From: Engraulis encrasicolus
Lineage: Eukaryota > Chordata > Actinopteri > Clupeiformes > Engraulidae
Direction: 5' to 3'
Assembly (NCBI RefSeq): GCF_034702125.1
Contig: NC_085866.1
Location: forward strand, 17,543,315-17,607,314
Length of the DNA stretch: 64,000 nucleotides
Shown: piece after piece, positions 58,276 to 64,000 of the stretch
Layout of the letters: the number at the start of each line of letters is the position of its first letter
Position numbering within the stretch: position 1 is the stretch's first letter
Position numbers and translations under genes: made by a program
Notes under the pieces: model-generated
The model's database searches: none
What the model saw: only the letters and a program-made list of their open reading frames with translations
What the model was told of the DNA's origin: nothing

Positions 58276-58800
58276 AGTGTGTGAGTGCATGTGTGTGTGT
58301 GTGCGGCACAATATCGTGCATGTGTGCATACGTGCTGGGCACAATATCACAGCAGCACTACATCAGCATCAACATCATGCAAGTTGGAGCAAGTTTGCCT
58401 CATTTTTGCATGTTTGGGATGAAATACAGTCACTCTAGAGCAAAATCAAGGCAATAGGATGCGTTTCGAGAAAGTTTACGTGGAAACGGAAGGCCAAAAC
58501 CTTTTTTTTTCAAAAATATCTGGCTACGTGGAAACAGCACCTCAGTGTCAAAAAAAGGCTCTTCTAATTTTAATCAGACAACTCCCTCTTTGGTTCTTTC
58601 TCCTGCTTTTCTCAAGCAATGAGTAGCACCATAGCTAGGAGGTGCAAGAGGGCCAGGTGGCTCTCATCTTTAATTCAGTGCAAGTTTGATTGGCCCAGGT
58701 TTTTGCCTTAAATTGAAGCTAAAAAAGGAATTTAAAAAGTGAACACAATCAAGATTTAATGAGGAAGTTTATGGACTTCACGGCTTTTATTTGATATTTT

Positions 58801-58808
58801 TGTGTGTG

Positions 58809-58876
<68 letters not shown>

Positions 58877-58925
58877 GCGGCATGCGTGCGACGGTGTGCG
58901 TGCGTACGTGCCTATGTGTGTGTGT
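58801..58925 (+). repeat. (GT)n / (GTGC)n alternating repeat
   Basis: A short GT run is followed by about 14 GTGC (TGCG) tetramers (58820-58876) and mixed GT/GC words. Confidence 0.95.
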
Positions 58926-59110
58926 GTGTGCTTGCATGCATGCATGCGTGGCCGAGCTTGTGTGCTTACAGTATGTGCTTGTGCGTTTGCATGCTTTCAA
59001 ACATACACAGCAACACGTTCCAATATTTAAATGAAGCTGCAGTGTATTATTGTTATTATGTAGCCTATAGTTCAGACCTACTTCATCAGGGTCATCATGG
59101 TGCAGTGAAT

Positions 59111-60275
59111 GTACAAACCCCAACTCCAGTGAAGTTGGGACGTTTGGTAAACTGAGAATAAAATAAAAATGCCATCATTTTCAAAACATTCCTTAGATGG
59201 AGAATAGTGAAAAGACAACATATCAAGTGTTAAAACCGAGAAAAAATATTGTTTTAGGGGACATATGTACTCATTTCTAATTTGATAACTGCAACAGTTG
59301 GGACAGGGAAATGTTATAAACATCCAAATAAAATAAAAAAACAAGGAAGAACATTTCAAAATGAATTGTACTGATGAACAATTTGAGTGTCCAGGTATAA
59401 AACATTCACGGAAAGGCTGAGTCACTGAACAATTACCATAGTTATTACATAAAGTTTTGAATTCCATTGATTTACCGTGGTTGAGTGTATATAATTTTGT
59501 CATTAAAATCATTGTATAGGTTCATGACATCATGAAATATATATTGGCTGTAGTCTCACTCTAGCACTCAGAGAATTACAGCTAGTGAAAACTTGACCAT
59601 ATTAAGGACGCTCCATGTGTGTAAATGATAGAGGGGTTTAAACATTCCCCTATCCACCCGAGCTCACTTGAAATAGACCCAGACGACATGGGAAACTGTC
59701 CTTTGCTTACAGAAGTCAGCAGAAGTGGCAGAAGTCCATTTAAAAAAAAAAAATAATAGAGTCTTACACATCCTGTGCTACAGGGAAAATTGACCATGCA
59801 AGTTGTGTTAGTGCTAACTTCAAAAGTCAGCCTCCATGATGGCATGGGTTGCGGTAGTACATTGGTTAAGCTGTTCTAACTCACCTGTAGAATTGAATAC
59901 AGTACTGAATGAAATAAATGGATTTTAAACAGCATGAAAAGCCACTCGTGCATTATATTTTGAAGGGAGATCTTCGATTACATCTCATCAGTTAATGCTA
60001 TTAACTGTTAAGTGTTGTTCTTTGTTTTGTTTTTAGTCTTCCTCGACATTTGCTGCCTTTTATTGTCCCAGTCCCAACTCTTTTGAGACGCGTTGGATTT
60101 ACATGTTCATGAATATCCCCAAAAACAATAATTTTGGTCAGTTTTGATGGCTGATAAGTTTTCTTTGTGCCGTTCTCCAACTAATGTCAGAACCAGACTT
60201 TTTGAAAATGGCAGTATTTTGTGATTATTCACAATTAAGCTTGCGTCCCAACTTCTATGGAGTTGGGGTTTGTAC
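59111..60275. mobile_element. Non-autonomous DNA transposon of a common fish type
   Basis: The left end GTACAAACCCCAACTCCAGT and the right end CTATGGAGTTGGGGTTTGTAC are inverted. 'GTTGGGACG' and its complement CGTCCCAAC lie just inside each end. It is 1,165 bases and has only short ORFs. Elements with such ends are widespread in fish genomes. I do not assign the superfamily, and the target duplication is unclear. Confidence 0.75.
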
Positions 60276-60383
60276 AATGTTACAAAGGCCTCAATGAGTA
60301 GAGTAGAGAAGAGTAAACTATATCAATCCTGAAGGAAATTAAGATGTCAGGATACAATGGAGCTGAACACTCTTGCTGTACTC

Positions 60384-62387
60384 GGGTAGATGACGGATAG
60401 GCAGCAAAAAACATTTTTTTCACAAAACATTGTTTATGAGGGAAAAAAGTATATGTCTACGTAGTGCAGCAATTAATCTTTCAAAAATCCAAGTGGTCAC
60501 AATGTTGGTCTATTCATTGATTATTTATTTACGTTGATAAAGCAATTTGCTGAAAATATGTCCTTTGGTGTGACGTTAAGAAATAAATATATTAAGTAAT
60601 GTAGAAATGGCTTGATGGAGTTTTATGAACATTGTTACACTCTTCATATTTATTGCAATTTTTTAAAGTCTTAATTTAATGAGAAATTACCATTTAAGTA
60701 TTTTTTTCCCCATTAGATGTGAGATTATTAGAAACCTTCGAGGAAAAACAGAGATATCTTTCTTTTAAATGTTCAAAATTGTCCGAATTTATACTAACTT
60801 TTCAGGGACGATAATTTGTTCTTCCCTAATGCAATATTCAGTGTTTATCAAACATATTGTTTAGGTCAAACAAATATTTGAGCGTTTAAAACATGTCACA
60901 CCGTAGGACATTCACGTCACGCTAAAGGACAAAAATTCAAAACTGAGCCAGAAACAAATATATCAACATGATTATTTTGTCTTTTGATCATAATATAATG
61001 TTGTAGTCAATATGGACCTACACTTTACACTTATACGTCTTTGAATCGTCGATTATCAGCCTATCGTAACTCTTAATGACAGCCATGCGGTCATTGAATG
61101 TAACATGCAGAGCTCATAAGACTCATACTGAAGGGTGACCTTGGCATGACCATCACACTTTTGTAGGTATGCTATGACTGTCACACCATTGAACCTGTAG
61201 TGTGTAGTGGCCAGTGCCTGTTTGGTATCTCAAGCTGGACAGCACATTTATGCTGTATATTGAGCTCTCCACAGCATACTTTATTCATCTATACTCCTCC
61301 ATATACTCTCACTGATCTTTCCTTCACTGTTACTGTTATATTTTATGGTTTCAAAGCACCATTAATGACATTTTATATCATAGAAATTTGACAGTATCTA
61401 AAATCAACAGCAAATATTCATTAACAGTGCATCAAAGTATAAATTCCAAAGGCCAATAAAGGAATAAGTAATTTGAATACACAATATTTATCTAGTCAAA
61501 CAACAAAACAACAAAATATGTACTACCAGTTGTTTTAAAAGCTATTTCTCAAATATCTAGTCCATTGGTGTGACCTGTTTGTCCTTTGGTGTGATACTCC
61601 AAAGTGTCACACCATAGGACTTTTACCATCACACCATAGGACTTTTACCATCACACCATAGGACTTTTGAGCTTTTGAGTTAATTTAAAGCCATGTCGTT
61701 GCCAACTGAAATACAATTTCACCTTTAGTAAGATGCATTTTCATACATCTACATAAGAAAAAAATATGAAAAATATACACTATTGTCAAAATGTATTTTA
61801 TGGCTGTCACACCAAAGGACTACAAAACGAATACATCTTGTGGTAGCAAAACATAATTGATTGACTGAAGAACTCTGAGAGAAAAATCTAAAATCCACCC
61901 TTGCCATTGGCTTCTTAAGGGTCTAAAGTCACAATTTATGTACCGCTGGAGCTTCAACAATAGACAATTATCCACAGAATTAACCAAAAAAATGATGTCA
62001 CACCACAGGACATTATTTTCTGCGACAAAGTTTCATAAGTCCATACGGTCTCAGAAAAACAGGAAAAAAATTAAGCATTGCCACTTGCTAAAATAGACAC
62101 CTTGAAAAACATGCCAGGGTTGTTTAGACAAATGACTGAGCTTTGATTATTTATTTAAAAATGTTTTAAAATGGAGAACCAGGCTTGCCTCAGTCACACC
62201 ATAGGACAAATGTGACATTTGACTCAAAATTAAGTACACTTATTTAAGCTCTGGATTTATTACACATTACTTTTTCACAATAACGACATTAGTTTAATCA
62301 TTTAAAACATTGACAATTTTGAAAGCATGAATTTATTTAATTTTAAAAGCCTGCGACAGCAAAATTTACTCGTCACGTCATCTACCC
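60384..62387. mobile_element. 2.0-kb non-coding TIR element with a 14-bp motif array
   Basis: The ends are GGGTAGATGACG and its exact complement CGTCATCTACCC. They are flanked by ACTC on both sides (60380-60383, 62388-62391), as in a 4-bp target duplication. Further inside, GCAGCAAAA (left) pairs with the inverted CGACAGCAAAATTT (right). The AT-rich interior has no ORF of note but about 12 copies of TCACACCAWAGGAC in both orientations. The family is unknown to me. Confidence 0.6.
60560..62207. repeat. Dispersed 14-bp motif TCACACCAWAGGAC, about 12 copies
   Basis: Plus-strand copies start at 60896, 60917 (variant), 61181 (variant), 61607, 61629, 61651, 61807, 61998 and 62194. Minus-strand copies occupy 60560-60573, 61560-61573 and 61581-61594. 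The three at 61607-61664 are tandem with a 22-base period. Confidence 0.9.
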
Positions 62388-62456
62388 ACTCATGAATGCT
62401 ATTATGTACATTACCAGGTCCAACTCTGCCCCTGCACTGTCCCAGAAGACCTTAAC

Positions 62457-62565
62457 AACACAACACAGCACAGCACAGCACAGCACAGCACAGCACAACA
62501 CAACACAACACAACACAACACAACACAACACAACACAACACAACACAACACAACACAACACAACA

Positions 62566-62629
<64 letters not shown>
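62457..62629 (+). repeat. Pentanucleotide array (CACAG)n-(CACAA)n followed by (CT)n
   Basis: About six CACAG units switch to about 14 CACAA units at about 62500, and then a pure CT run follows from about 62567. Confidence 0.95.
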
Positions 62630-62631
<2 letters not shown>

Positions 62632-62991
62632 GTGCACACACTCTCTCTAGTTCTATCCTCCTCTCCCTCTGTCCATCTTCCCCTTCTTAACAGACACATT
62701 GTGGGCAGATAAGAGGCATGGTCGTGAGTGCTGTTTAGTTTGGCTGGCATTAGTGCATTCCTTTTCTCTTACACATAGGCATGATGTGCTGTACAGTACA
62801 GTGTGCCCCTTCAGCTATTTGTGTGACTGGATGCAATGCCCCACTGCAAGTAACCCACAACCCCATTTGCAAAGCTATTCTAAATCTGAAACCCCAAATC
62901 TGTTTGTTTTTTTGTTTTTTGTTTTTTTCCAAACAGCCAAGGTGATAGATCTTCAAAAGATAGTTTCCAGTGCAGGAGAATGGTGATGACA

Positions 62992-63760
<769 letters not shown>

Positions 63761-64000
63761 CCTACATGTTATGTAAGCGGGAAAAGCGCTCTTGTTTCTG
63801 CTGTGCTTGAAATAAAATGCGCAAAATCATTTCTTGGCTTTTTTCCTTTGAGTTAAAGCAGACAGCTCAAGGGCTTTTATTAAAGGCGAAAAAAACCCAC
63901 ACATCATCAAAAATGAATTTCCAGTGTGTTCTGTCTCAGTATCAGTCTTTCTGTTAAACCCACCCACTTATTGCTCTCACTCTCTGCATTGACATTCACA

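Noticed and set aside
61607..61664. CRISPR-like array
   Set aside because: Repeats are 14 bases with an identical 8-base spacer, in vertebrate DNA. It is a motif array inside a mobile element.

Overview
The window is vertebrate, almost certainly teleost fish, nuclear DNA. It has one large multi-exon gene with short GC-rich exons in long AT-rich introns. It also has very abundant (CA)n and (CT)n microsatellites, several tRNA-derived SINE copies with the 'TGTAAGTCGCTTTG...' type of fish tail, and many Tc1/mariner and hAT DNA transposons. I cannot name the species; the SINE heads recall clupeiform fishes, but that is a weak inference.

One protein-coding gene fills positions about 1,380 to 51,800 on the + strand. 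I can join 14 coding exons (1737 to 47019) into a continuous 1,876-codon reading frame. It matches, block by block and to the last exon, the microtubule crosslinking factor 2 family (MTCL2, formerly SOGA1), as I remember the mammalian protein. The order is: a Ser/Pro-rich basic N-terminus; a long coiled-coil core (exons 1-5); a second coiled-coil set (exons 7-11); then a Ser/Arg-rich basic C-terminal region with the conserved block around RPCCSPKYGSPKLQRR (exon 13); and a short Cys-containing tail (exon 14). All introns are phase 0 except intron 12. Unusual splice features are a GC donor in intron 1, a pure (TG)n tract in place of the polypyrimidine tract at the exon 2 acceptor, and a tandem CAGCAG acceptor at exon 4. 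A 3' UTR of up to 4.7 kb carries (CA)n, a poly-C run and candidate poly(A) signals.

The introns, especially intron 3 (17 kb) and intron 13 (6.4 kb), are filled with mobile elements. These include two palindromic (foldback) Tc1-like elements made of inverted copies of a transposase 3' half, a hAT inside a hAT with perfect 8-bp target duplications, and a three-level nest in intron 13 (Tc1 foldback, hAT, small MITE). Intron 13 also holds a frameshifted fragment of an uncharacterised multicopy protein.

Downstream of the gene (about 51.8 to 64 kb) I see no host gene. This stretch carries a nearly complete Tc1-like transposon (52512-54128) with a broken N-terminal domain, and a second TIR element (59111-60275). 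It also carries a 2.0-kb non-coding element (60384-62387) with inverted ends, a 4-bp direct repeat at its borders, and about 12 copies of a 14-bp motif on both strands. I regard that last element as the most likely undescribed structure here. The right end is dominated by microsatellites.
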